Shown: positions 35,880 to 44,387, counted from the stretch's first letter. The stretch is DNA of 64,000 nucleotides from JBIKWM01 sp044356305 (GCA_044356305.1 JBIKWM010000010.1:1-64000); one strand, 5' to 3'. Numbers and translations are program-made. The notes: generated from the letters alone by a model not told the origin.

Positions 35880-36305
35880 ATGACCCGCAACATCCTATTC
35901 ATGAGCCTCGGCATGGTGCTGGTGGTGCTCGCATCGTGCAACGGTGGCAAAAAGGCCGAGTGCAAAAAGCCCATCAACCCCAATGGCGACAGCGAGCTGG
36001 CCCTGCTGATGCGCGAGATGGCCAAAGCCACCGAGAACTGGAAAGACGAGGTACGGGAGGGCGAACTGCTCACCGAACTGGAACTGGGCAGCCTGAAGAC
36101 CGCCACCCCTACCGACAGCACCGTGCCCGGACCGGAGTTCAACGGATTTGCTGATGCCTACCTGGCCAGCGTGGAGCACTTCCTGAGCGAAGACAGCGTA
36201 TCGGTCTATCGATTCAATCTGATGGTGGACCAGTGCATGAACTGCCACTCCAGTTTCTGCCCGGGCCCCATGAAGCGCATCGAGAAGATGTACATCAGGG
36301 ACTGA
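35880..36305 (+). CDS. Small CxxCH lipoprotein
   Basis: A 141-residue lipoprotein with lipobox VLASC (Cys20) and a C-terminal CMNCH (119-123) followed by SSFCPGPMKRI. CxxCH is the covalent haem-attachment motif of c-type cytochromes, so a monohaem cytochrome-like role is possible, although the domain is short and otherwise unlike classic cytochrome c; no distal Met ligand is obvious apart from Met in PGPMKRI. Coupled to the upstream barrel-like gene. Confidence 0.75.
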   Translation: MTRNILFMSLGMVLVVLASCNGGKKAECKKPINPNGDSELALLMREMAKATENWKDEVREGELLTELELGSLKTATPTDSTVPGPEFNGFADAYLASVEHFLSEDSVSVYRFNLMVDQCMNCHSSFCPGPMKRIEKMYIRD

Positions 36306-36373
36306 GCGAACTGTTTCATCGGGGCCCAGCGGGGAGGGCTGAGCGCCTGCTATTAGGTAGGGGTATAACTCTC

Positions 36374-36444
36374 AGATCTGATAAACCGACTTTTAGATCT
36401 GATAAACTGATTCTGAGATCTGGTAAACCGATTCTCAGATCTGA
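36374..36444. repeat. 21-bp tandem repeat array A, about four copies
   Basis: The palindrome-containing heptamer AGATCTG recurs at 36374, 36395, 36416 and 36437, an exact 21-bp period. Each is followed by ATAAACCGATT-like sequence. Each copy contains GATC. Confidence 0.85.
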
Positions 36445-36473
36445 AAGACAGGGGGTGTGTCCGACAATGGGGG

Positions 36474-36510
36474 GAGTGTCCAACGAACTGCGTCAGGACG
36501 TTTGACACTC
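36474..36510. repeat. 37-bp dispersed hairpin element, copy 2
   Basis: Same element as at 720-756, with 33 of 37 identical positions. Its ends GAGTGTCCAACG and CGTTTGACACTC pair over 12 positions with one mismatch. Confidence 0.75.
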
Positions 36511-36512
36511 CA

Positions 36513-36643
36513 TTTTTCGAGACGATGAGTGGAACACAGATCATGCGGATTGCACAGATTTCCACTGATTCTAGTCCTGTAAATCCGTCTTGATCTGAGA
36601 TATCCGCGTTCGGGTTCTCTTTTTCAGGATGATGAGTGGAACA
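36513..36643. repeat. Compound intergenic repeat with flanking direct repeats
   Basis: Near-identical 24-mers beginning TTTTTC and ending GATGAGTGGAACA lie at 36513 and 36620. Between them are ACAGATCATGCGGATTGCAC and AATCCGTCTTGATCTGAGAT, which can pair imperfectly. The ACAGAT..GCGGATT style is common in dispersed intergenic repeats of Bacteroidota and other phyla; that link is from general knowledge. Confidence 0.6.
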
Positions 36644-36789
36644 GGGGTCTCGCAGATGCGATGAACTGGCAACATTATTTCAGACAGTACATCCAGCTCA
36701 CGCACTGGGGGTAACCATTTCATGGCATGTGCCGTTTGAAGCGCGCCTCGTTCTGAGGCCGATACTCCGCTCATCAATCCCCCCAAAAC

Positions 36790-38334
36790 ATGAAAAGAAC
36801 GTTACTCTGTCTGTTCTGTTCGGCCGTGCTCAGCGGTGCCCACGCCCAACAACCTACCGCTGACAACTACAGCAGCAAGATGGTGCGCGACTACTACGGT
36901 CTGTCGCTGCATCTGGTAAAGTCCACCACTGGGTTCACCCCTCCTGTGGCATCAAGGGCCTTCGGATACATGGGCCTCGCCCTGTACGAGAGTACCGTTG
37001 ACGGGCTTCCGGGCATGACATCGCTCTCGGGCAAACTGTACTGGTACACGCTGCCGGCCCCGTTGCAGCAGCATGGCGAGCTGCACTGGCCCACGGTGGC
37101 CAACAATGCCATGGCCGCCATCATGGACAGTCTGTTCTCGAACTGCTCGGCCCAGAACCGCGACTCCATCTATTGGTTGCGCGACAGTTACAACCTGGCC
37201 TTTGAAGGCACCCTGCCAGGGGCGGTGTATGCCGAGAGCCGCGACCATGGCAACGCCATAGCGGCCCATGTGCTGGCCTACTCCAAGACCGATGGCGGCC
37301 ACCTGTGCCAGTTCAACAATTTCCCCACATCGTATGTGCCACCTGTGGGCGAGGGCCTTTGGGTGCAGACAGGGGCACAGACAGCCCTGCAACCGTATTG
37401 GGGCCTCAACCGCCCCTTTATCATGGAGGACACGTTGGCCGGCATCATCCCCGATGGGCCACCGGCCTATAGCTCCGATGCCAGCAGCGAGTTCTACGCC
37501 TACGCCTATCAGGTGTACGACACACGCCTTAACCTGAGTGCCGAGGACAGCACCATAGCCGTGTACTGGGGCGATGGCGGTGGCACCGTGACCCCCCCGG
37601 GCCACAGCATATCCATGTTGGGTCAGGTGATGCGTGCCGAAAATGCCGACATGGCCACGGCCATAAGGGCCTATGCCCAGTTGGGTCTGGCCCTGAGCGA
37701 TGCCTTTCTGGCCTGCTGGCGCACCAAGTACATCTACAACCTGCTCAGGCCCATCACGTACATCCGCGCCAACATCGACAGCACATGGTCGCCCTTGCTG
37801 GCCACCCCGCCATTCCCTGAGTATGTGAGCGGCCACAGCAGCCAGAGCGGTGCCTTCAGCGCGGTGATGACCGACCTGTTCGGTGACTACTACGAGTTTA
37901 CCGACAGCACCCATGGCACCAACTACGGTGGGCCGCGCCATTTCCTGAGCTTCCAGGAGGCGGCCGAAGAGGCCATGGTGAGCCGCCTGTACGGGGGCAT
38001 CCACTACCAGTTCGGGAACGAGGACGGTTTTCAGCTCGGACACGCGGTGGGCTCTAACATGAATGCGCTGTTCAGCAGCCTCGAGACCTCGGTGGCACAG
38101 AACGGCAGCGCCCCCACCCTGTCGGTGTTCCCTAACCCCACGGCCGATGTGCTGCGCGTGATGGGTGCGCCCGAAGGACGCTCGGAGCTGGTCATAAGCG
38201 ACATGACCGGCCGTGAGGTACTGCGCACAACGGCCACCCGGGCCGACCTTTCGGGGCTGCCCTCGGGCATCTATGGCGTTGAGCTGATAACGGACGGTGA
38301 GTTCTGGGGCCGCACCAAGGTGATGCGCCTCTGA
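36790..38334 (+). CDS. Vanadium-dependent haloperoxidase-like PAP2 protein with T9SS type A signal
   Basis: A 514-residue secreted protein of the vanadium haloperoxidase/PAP2 superfamily. After the signal peptide (ending GAHAQ) the C-terminal half has all vanadate/phosphate-pocket motifs: KYIYNLLRP (Lys313 to Arg320-Pro), VSGHS with His349, and SRLYGGIH with Arg399 and His405. It either oxidises halides with peroxide or acts as a phosphatase. Residues ~443-514 (SVFPNPTADVLRV...LPSGIYGVEL) form a T9SS type A sorting domain, so export to the surface or medium is expected. Flanked on both sides by 21-bp repeat arrays. Confidence 0.92.
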   Translation: MKRTLLCLFCSAVLSGAHAQQPTADNYSSKMVRDYYGLSLHLVKSTTGFTPPVASRAFGYMGLALYESTVDGLPGMTSLSGKLYWYTLPAPLQQHGELHWPTVANNAMAAIMDSLFSNCSAQNRDSIYWLRDSYNLAFEGTLPGAVYAESRDHGNAIAAHVLAYSKTDGGHLCQFNNFPTSYVPPVGEGLWVQTGAQTALQPYWGLNRPFIMEDTLAGIIPDGPPAYSSDASSEFYAYAYQVYDTRLNLSAEDSTIAVYWGDGGGTVTPPGHSISMLGQVMRAENADMATAIRAYAQLGLALSDAFLACWRTKYIYNLLRPITYIRANIDSTWSPLLATPPFPEYVSGHSSQSGAFSAVMTDLFGDYYEFTDSTHGTNYGGPRHFLSFQEAAEEAMVSRLYGGIHYQFGNEDGFQLGHAVGSNMNALFSSLETSVAQNGSAPTLSVFPNPTADVLRVMGAPEGRSELVISDMTGREVLRTTATRADLSGLPSGIYGVELITDGEFWGRTKVMRL

Positions 38335-38352
38335 TATCTGCCACGGAACATT

Positions 38353-38393
38353 GACCGCCCGGCCGCAGCAGTGCAGCCGGGCGGTCTTCTTTT
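38353..38393 (+). terminator. Rho-independent terminator
   Basis: Perfect 11-bp stem GACCGCCCGGC / GCCGGGCGGTC, 12-base loop, then TTCTTTT, 19 bases after the haloperoxidase stop. Confidence 0.9.
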
Positions 38394-38706
38394 AGGGCCA
38401 TGCCTGCCGACAAGTAGGCGCTGCTGCGCTATCGCATCATAGACGAGGGCTCACAACCACGGGCCACCGTTACTGCACATCGAGAAGGAGCTACGGGTCA
38501 TGATGGAAGAGGAGAATCAAGGGAAAAACCCGCGCAGCAGTCTGGCTTTATGGCAAAGTCAGAGACTTCGCGTGTCTTTTTCCGCATGGGTGATCTTTCG
38601 GAATACTTGTGCGAGCGGGGGACAGCTTCGGTGGCCATGCGGATACAGATGCACATCAGTCTGACTTCGATGGCCAAGCAGCGTACTTCTACGGTACGGT
38701 AGCGCC

Positions 38707-38895
38707 TGCCCACGGTACGCAGAAAGCCGCTGAAAGCCCGGAGAAAGCCGCTTGGGTACTGTAGAAGTACGCTTGGGTACTGTAGAAGTACGCTTGCGGT
38801 ACGGAAAGATCCGCTTGCGGTACGGAAACAGCCGCTCAAGTAGTGTAGAAGTACGCTCGCGGTACGGAAAGACCTGCTGAGGATATGGACAAAGT
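38707..38895. repeat. 21-bp tandem repeat array B, about nine degenerate copies
   Basis: Copies begin at 38707, 38728, 38749, 38770, 38791, 38812, 38833, 38854 and 38875, mostly opening CGCT. Two subtypes are interspersed: one with GGTACTGTAGAAGTA and one with GCGGTACGGAAAG. Copies 38749 and 38770 are identical. Confidence 0.85.
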
Positions 38896-39004
38896 CGAAT
38901 CTGATCTGAAGAGACGAGTTATCCGACCTACAAAAAGCCCTGCCCCCTTGTCCAGAACCCACGCCACTGGTTCAATAAAAAAGGGTGGGGGGGTGAGCAA
39001 AGTA

Positions 39005-39256
39005 GCCGTGTTCGGAGAGATCGCAGCCGTGTTCGGAGAGATCGCAGCCGTGTTTGGAACGATCGCAGTCGTGTTTGGAGAGATCGCAGTCGTGTTTGGA
39101 GAGATCGCAGCCGTGTTTGGAACGATCGCAGCCGTGTTTGGAACGATCGCAGCCGTGTTTGGAGCGATCGCAGCCGTGTTTGGAGCGATCGCAGCCGTGT
39201 TTGGAACGATCGCAGCCGTGTTTGGAACGATCGCAGCCGTGTTTGGAGAGATCGCA
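39005..39256. repeat. 21-bp tandem repeat array C, twelve copies
   Basis: Twelve gapless copies of a unit starting GCCGTGTTTGGAACGATC and ending GCA. Variation is limited to a few positions (GCCGTG/GTCGTG, TTC/TTT, AACG/AGAG/AGCG before ATCGCA). Every copy contains GATC. The array is free of stop codons in most frames. Confidence 0.95.
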
Positions 39257-39342
39257 GGCATCGGTCTTGATCTGGCAATCAGCAATCAGCAACCTCCGAT
39301 CAGCTATCTCATCTCTGCTGTGGAAAAAAAACTGCGAGAGTT

Positions 39343-39378
39343 ACGGGGCATGAGGCCACTTTTGGCCTGTAGCCCCGT
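39343..39378 (+). promoter_or_regulatory. Two-tier hairpin just upstream of the PKD gene
   Basis: ACGGGGC...GCCCCGT (7-bp arms) encloses AGGCCA...TGGCCT (6-bp arms) with a symmetrical 3x3 internal loop (ATG / GTA) and a CTTT apex. It ends 11 bases before the ATG at 39390. There is no T-run, so a leader structure or operator is more likely than a terminator. Confidence 0.6.
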
Positions 39379-39389
39379 CATTTGACCCG

Positions 39390-42300
39390 ATGCGCAGGCT
39401 GTACCCGTTCCTGGTCCTATTGGTTATTGTCTGGGGTACCTCATTCCATATCGCATCGGCCCAAACGGCCGACATCACGCAGGGCTGTTTCCCGCTGCAG
39501 GTACAGTTCACGGCCCCGGCCGGCAGCACCTCGTGGTTCTGGGATTTTGATGACGGTGCCACGGCCACGTTGCAGAACCCGACCAACACCTTCATCACGG
39601 CTGGCGATTACACCGTCACATTCCACAGCAGCCAGGGCGGGCCGGTGGTGGGCAGCATCACCATCAATGTGTATCCCAAGCCCACGCCCAGCTTTACGGC
39701 CTCGCCCACCGAGGGCTGCGTGCCGCTGAATGTGCAGTTCACCAATACCACTGTGATCAGTCCGGGCATCACGGTCACAGGCTGGTCGTGGGTGTTCGGT
39801 GACGGTGGCCTGGCCACAGGGGCCAACCCGAGCCACACGTTTGTGCAGCCTGGTGTGCACTATGTGTCGATGGCGTTGAACACCGACCTGCCCTCGTGCA
39901 ATGTGACCCAGCAATATCCCGATGTGATCACCGCAGTGGCCTCGCCCACGGCCTCGTTCGGTACCAATCCCTTCCCTGCCACGGCCTGCGACCCGCCATT
40001 GACCGTCACTTTCACCAACAACAGTACCACCGGGGCGGGCATCACCTACGAGTGGGATTTCGGCAACGGCACCAACAGCACCCAGCAGAGCCCGGCAGCG
40101 GTGACCTACACGCAGAACGGCAACTTCACCGTATCGCTCACGGTGACCAACGCCACCGGCTGCGAGAGCACCGCGCAGAGTGTGGTGACCATCGGTTCGC
40201 CCACCACCTCGTTCAATCTGCCCGACACCATCTGCCATCCGGATACGATTGTGATACAGAACACCTCGTCACCGGGATTCTATACCTGGACCTTCGGAGC
40301 GGGCAACATACCGGCCACGAGCAACCTTCCGAATCCGCAGGTGATATTCACCCAGCCCGGAACGGTGAGTGTGACCCTCACCACCCAATCGGGCCAATGC
40401 TCGAGCTCGCAGACGCAGACCATGCTGGTGGAGATACCCAGCGCGGAGTTCACATCGACCCCCGATTACAGTTGCGACACCCCGTGGAATGTGCAGCACA
40501 ACCCGCTGAACCCGGGCTATGACACGTATGAATGGATGTTCGGTGACAGCACCTTCTCCACGGCCGTGAGCCCGCTGCACACCTACCTGAACCTCGACAC
40601 CAACCGCTATACGTGGGACAACCACGGGCAGGTGCTCACCACCATGCTCATTGTCACCTCCTCGGTGGGATGCAAGGACACGGTATTCCATACCGACACG
40701 CTTTGGCAGCCCTATGCGGTCATGTTTCCCGATGTGAGTCAAGGTTGTGCGCCCGTTACAGTGGTGTTCAGCGACAGCAGCACGGCCGGACGGCCCATCG
40801 TGTCGTGGCAATGGCATCTGGGCAACGGGCAGGTGATCAATGCCGGCACCAATGCGCCTCAGACGGTCACGTACAATCAGCCCGGGCTTTATTCATCCTA
40901 TCTGATAGTGACCGATGCGCAGGGCTGCACCGACACCTCGTATGCGGTGGTGACCCAGGTGGGCGCACCGGTGAATCCGCAGTTCACGGTGAGTCCCACC
41001 GTGGTATGCCCGGGCGAGCCGGTGCAGTTTGCCAACCTGACGGCCCTGGCCGACAGTGTGGACGGCTGGCACTATTACAGCGAGAGCGACCATCAGTTCC
41101 ACTGTTTTGATGACGATGAGCCCACATGGGCCTTCTATCAGTTGACAGGTCCCATGGACATCACGCTCATGGCCGAGTTCAACGGCTGCATCAGCACCAC
41201 CACGGTGCCGGCCGCGGTCATGGTGAACGGTCCCATAGCCGAACTGGCCCTCAACTGCGAATGCGATCAGCCCTTTGTGGTGGAATTCTTCGACCAGAGC
41301 CACGATGCCACTTCCATTCTCTGGGATTTTGGGGATGGGAACACCAGCACGGCCTCTGACCCGGTGCACACCTATGCCGCCACGGGCGACTACACCGTGG
41401 TGCTGCGTGCCGAGAATGCCGGAACGGGCTGCGCACCATCTTTTGACACCACCGTGGTGCACATACGCGACATACGCGCTGAGTTCAATACCGATGGGCT
41501 AATCTGTCAGAACGCACCCACCCCGTTCACCGGGGCCCTGAGCCAGGACGTGCATGCCGAATGTTGGGGCGGGTACACGTGGCAGTTCGACCATCCGCAG
41601 ATGCGGCCCATCACCACCACCTCGGCCACGCACCCCATTGTTTTCCCCTACCCCGGCAATGTAGAGGTGACACTGATAGTGAAGGATATAAACGGCTGCA
41701 CCGATACCGCGGTGGCAGATGTGCGGGTATTTGGCATCGATGCGCAGTTCGCAGTCGATCAGACCGTGTGCCCGGGCCAGCAGATCAGCATCAACAACCA
41801 GAGCACCAGCGACACCACCCTTTCGGCATACGAGTGGCTCTACATTCCCGATAGCCTTACGGTGTTCTCAACGGTGCAATCGCCCGTCATCAGCTTCACC
41901 GCGCTGCAGGACACCACCGAGATCTTTCTCACCGTTACCAATGTGCTGGGCTGCACCGATACCATCCGGCACTTCATGACCTTTTACGAGCCGGTCAGTT
42001 TTGTGGGCACATCGCCATCGACCAACATCTGCGAGGGCGGCAACATCAACTTCAACGCCACCAACTACACCCAGGGCGGCTCTAATCTCACTTTCAGTTG
42101 GGATTTCAATGATGGAACGGCCAATAGCACGGTGCAGAACCCGCAGCACAACTTCCCCGATGCAGGCACCTATCCGGTGGTGCTCACCTATACCGAGGCC
42201 GCCAGCGGATGTGTGGACAGCGTGACCACCGTGATCAATGTACAGGCCTACCCCACCGCCTCATTCAGCACCGACAGCGACACCACCGGCATCCTGTGCA

Positions 42301-43751
42301 GCCCGAGCAATGTGGTCTTTACCAGCACCAGCGGGCCGGGCAACCTGTTCACCCAATGGAATTTCGGCAATGGGCAGACGGCCTTTGGCACCACGGCCGG
42401 CACGGTGTTCACCAGCGGCAGTTACGATGTGGTGATCACCGTGAGCACCTCTTTCGGCTGTCAGGACGTGGACACCGTGCATTACACCGTGATAGGCCCA
42501 GCGGGATCGTTCGTGATGGATCAGGACACCATCTGCCGGGGCGAGAGCATCAATTTCCAGATCCAGGACACGAGCGAGGTGTATCTCTATGTGTGGGATT
42601 TCGGGGATGGGCAGACCCAGAGCAACGTGAGCCCGGTGTCGCACACCTACACCTTTGTGCCGCCCTCGGGCCAGACGGTGGCCAAACTGATAGTGAGCGG
42701 GCCCAGTGGCGAGTGCACCGTTGAGACCTCATTCCCGCTCTACATCCATGAGGTGGTGGCCAATTTTATCCGCAACAACGGGGGCGACACGGCCCTCTGT
42801 TTCCAACCGTTCCCCTTTCAGAATCAGAGCCTCAATGCCAATGTTTACGGATGGGATTTTGGTGATGGCACCACCTATTCCAGCGCGCAGCCGCCCATTC
42901 ACGAATTCCCGGCCCCTGGCACCTACGAGGTCACACTCGGGGTGATGAACAGCCAGTTGGGCTGCACCGACACCATGATCCGCCAGGTGGTGCTCTATCC
43001 CATACCCGAGGTGAATGCCATGGGTGACACCATCTGCGAGGGCGAGACCGGCCACCTGATAGTGACCGACAGTGTGAGCTGGTACACCTACACCTGGGGC
43101 CAACCCTGGCCTGTGGACGATGATAATGCACCGCTCACCTACAGCGACCCGGTGCTCACCACCTCCTACCCCATCGCGGTGATAGACACCAACCAGTGCA
43201 CAGCGGTGGACACGGCCATCATCCACGTCATCAACCCACTTGTGCTCACAGGTCTTGATACCACCATCGTTATCGGTGATTCCATTTGGATAGGCCCCGA
43301 TGCCGACCCATCGCTCTACATCTTTGAGTGGACGCCCGACACCGGCCTCACCTGTGCCGACTGTCCGAGGCCCGGGCTGCAGCCCATGGTCAGGTCAACC
43401 TATCATCTTCAGGTATCCGACCTTCTGGGGTGCTTCACCTCCGATGCCGATTATATCATCGACATCTACCCCGAGACCTTCCTGGCCATGCCCACCACCT
43501 TCACTCCCAACGGTGACGGCACCAATGATGTGATCTATGTGGAAGGATGGGGCGTGAAGGAACTGCTGGAGTTCAGGATCTTCAACCGTTGGGGCGAGGA
43601 GATATTCCTGTCATCGGATATGGAAGTGGGCTGGGACGGCCACTACAAGGGCGTGCTACAGAACAACGATGTGTATGCCTATGTGGTGAAGGCCCTTACC
43701 TGGCGCAACGAGACCAAGACTTTGGAAGGCTACATCAATCTGATGCGGTGA
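39390..43751 (+). CDS. Large PKD-repeat surface protein with T9SS type B C-terminus
   Basis: A 1453-residue exported protein. The signal peptide (LVLLVIVWGTSFHIASAQ) is followed by a string of about ten or more PKD-like domains, each marked by WDFGDG-type motifs (WDFDDG, WVFGDG, WDFGNG, WMFGDS, WDFGDGNTST, WDFNDG, WDFGDGQTQS, WDFGDGTTYS). The C-terminus TFTPNGDGTNDVIYVEGW...FRIFNRWGEEIF...GWDG..NNDVYAYVV is the gliding-motility-associated (type B) T9SS sorting domain. Likely a cell-surface adhesin or structural protein. A strong hairpin precedes the ATG. Confidence 0.95.
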   Translation: MRRLYPFLVLLVIVWGTSFHIASAQTADITQGCFPLQVQFTAPAGSTSWFWDFDDGATATLQNPTNTFITAGDYTVTFHSSQGGPVVGSITINVYPKPTPSFTASPTEGCVPLNVQFTNTTVISPGITVTGWSWVFGDGGLATGANPSHTFVQPGVHYVSMALNTDLPSCNVTQQYPDVITAVASPTASFGTNPFPATACDPPLTVTFTNNSTTGAGITYEWDFGNGTNSTQQSPAAVTYTQNGNFTVSLTVTNATGCESTAQSVVTIGSPTTSFNLPDTICHPDTIVIQNTSSPGFYTWTFGAGNIPATSNLPNPQVIFTQPGTVSVTLTTQSGQCSSSQTQTMLVEIPSAEFTSTPDYSCDTPWNVQHNPLNPGYDTYEWMFGDSTFSTAVSPLHTYLNLDTNRYTWDNHGQVLTTMLIVTSSVGCKDTVFHTDTLWQPYAVMFPDVSQGCAPVTVVFSDSSTAGRPIVSWQWHLGNGQVINAGTNAPQTVTYNQPGLYSSYLIVTDAQGCTDTSYAVVTQVGAPVNPQFTVSPTVVCPGEPVQFANLTALADSVDGWHYYSESDHQFHCFDDDEPTWAFYQLTGPMDITLMAEFNGCISTTTVPAAVMVNGPIAELALNCECDQPFVVEFFDQSHDATSILWDFGDGNTSTASDPVHTYAATGDYTVVLRAENAGTGCAPSFDTTVVHIRDIRAEFNTDGLICQNAPTPFTGALSQDVHAECWGGYTWQFDHPQMRPITTTSATHPIVFPYPGNVEVTLIVKDINGCTDTAVADVRVFGIDAQFAVDQTVCPGQQISINNQSTSDTTLSAYEWLYIPDSLTVFSTVQSPVISFTALQDTTEIFLTVTNVLGCTDTIRHFMTFYEPVSFVGTSPSTNICEGGNINFNATNYTQGGSNLTFSWDFNDGTANSTVQNPQHNFPDAGTYPVVLTYTEAASGCVDSVTTVINVQAYPTASFSTDSDTTGILCSPSNVVFTSTSGPGNLFTQWNFGNGQTAFGTTAGTVFTSGSYDVVITVSTSFGCQDVDTVHYTVIGPAGSFVMDQDTICRGESINFQIQDTSEVYLYVWDFGDGQTQSNVSPVSHTYTFVPPSGQTVAKLIVSGPSGECTVETSFPLYIHEVVANFIRNNGGDTALCFQPFPFQNQSLNANVYGWDFGDGTTYSSAQPPIHEFPAPGTYEVTLGVMNSQLGCTDTMIRQVVLYPIPEVNAMGDTICEGETGHLIVTDSVSWYTYTWGQPWPVDDDNAPLTYSDPVLTTSYPIAVIDTNQCTAVDTAIIHVINPLVLTGLDTTIVIGDSIWIGPDADPSLYIFEWTPDTGLTCADCPRPGLQPMVRSTYHLQVSDLLGCFTSDADYIIDIYPETFLAMPTTFTPNGDGTNDVIYVEGWGVKELLEFRIFNRWGEEIFLSSDMEVGWDGHYKGVLQNNDVYAYVVKALTWRNETKTLEGYINLMR

Positions 43752-43757
43752 CGTGTA

Positions 43758-44387
43758 TCAGAGCTCACCGCGCTCAATCTTCTGCACAATGCCTTCAATT
43801 ATCTTATCGTCTTTGATAGGATCAAACTCGTCCTTGAGATCCTGACTGAAGATCTTGGCTATGCCCTGAAACATGAATGCGGTGAATCCGCCTCTGAAGT
43901 GCTTCACAAGGTCGTATGAAACCATGCCTGTTTCGCGGTCTATCAGTTTGAGCAGTATCTGACCCTCGCTCCAGCTCATACGTTTCACATCGGCCTCAAA
44001 CTCGCGTCTTATCTCCTTTTCCACCTGCTTCATCATGCGCTTGCGGTCCTCCTTGCTCTTGCCCGCCATCTGCGCCTCGTACATCTTCATGCGCTGGCCG
44101 GCCAGCTTGGCCAGCGGCAGCACCTTCTTCACCTTGGCCACCAGTTTGAGGTACTTGGCCTCGGCCCTGCGCTGCTTGGCCGACTTGAGGGCCACGGCCT
44201 CCACAGCGGGCAGGTTGATGATGGGCAGCGTGTCCTGCCCCACTATGATGGCATCGTACAGTTTGCCCTGAATAAGCACCATCACAATCGGGTCTTTGAT
44301 GAATGATGCGGTGTCGCGGAAAGGCTGCGCCACCAGCAAAGTGGGCAGTGCCAACAGGGCGTGTAAAAGGGCTATTCTGATATTCAT
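43758..44387 (-). CDS. DUF4294 domain-containing protein
   Basis: A 209-residue protein with a signal peptide (MNIRIALLHALLALPTLLVAQ) and the DUF4294 signature: VLPLAKLAGQRMKMYEAQM, then EREI/KEIRREFEADVKRMSWSEGQILLKLIDRETG and YDLVKHFRGG. The family is nearly confined to Bacteroidota and has no known function; periplasmic location is inferred. It ends seven bases from the convergent PKD gene. Confidence 0.9.
   Translation of the reverse strand: MNIRIALLHALLALPTLLVAQPFRDTASFIKDPIVMVLIQGKLYDAIIVGQDTLPIINLPAVEAVALKSAKQRRAEAKYLKLVAKVKKVLPLAKLAGQRMKMYEAQMAGKSKEDRKRMMKQVEKEIRREFEADVKRMSWSEGQILLKLIDRETGMVSYDLVKHFRGGFTAFMFQGIAKIFSQDLKDEFDPIKDDKIIEGIVQKIERGEL

Larger units (their letters stand above)
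36306..36789. other. Intergenic repeat-rich region
   Basis: No gene is seen. The interval contains a 21-bp tandem array (36374-36444), the second copy of the 37-bp hairpin (36474-36510), and a compound repeat with 24-bp direct repeats around a GCGGATT/AATCCG hairpin (36513-36643). Confidence 0.75.
38394..39389. other. 1-kb intergenic region dominated by 21-bp repeats
   Basis: No credible gene. From about 38560 a weak 21-bp periodicity is visible, becoming clear at 38707-38895; a second, near-perfect array occupies 39005-39256; a two-tier hairpin lies at 39343-39378. Several frames stay open through the arrays only because 21 is a multiple of three. Confidence 0.7.

Noticed and set aside
38498..39385. 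Several open frames through the 21-bp arrays on both strands
   Set aside because: A 21-bp unit without stops keeps most frames open; the heptapeptide repeats change with frame and none has a credible start or termini.
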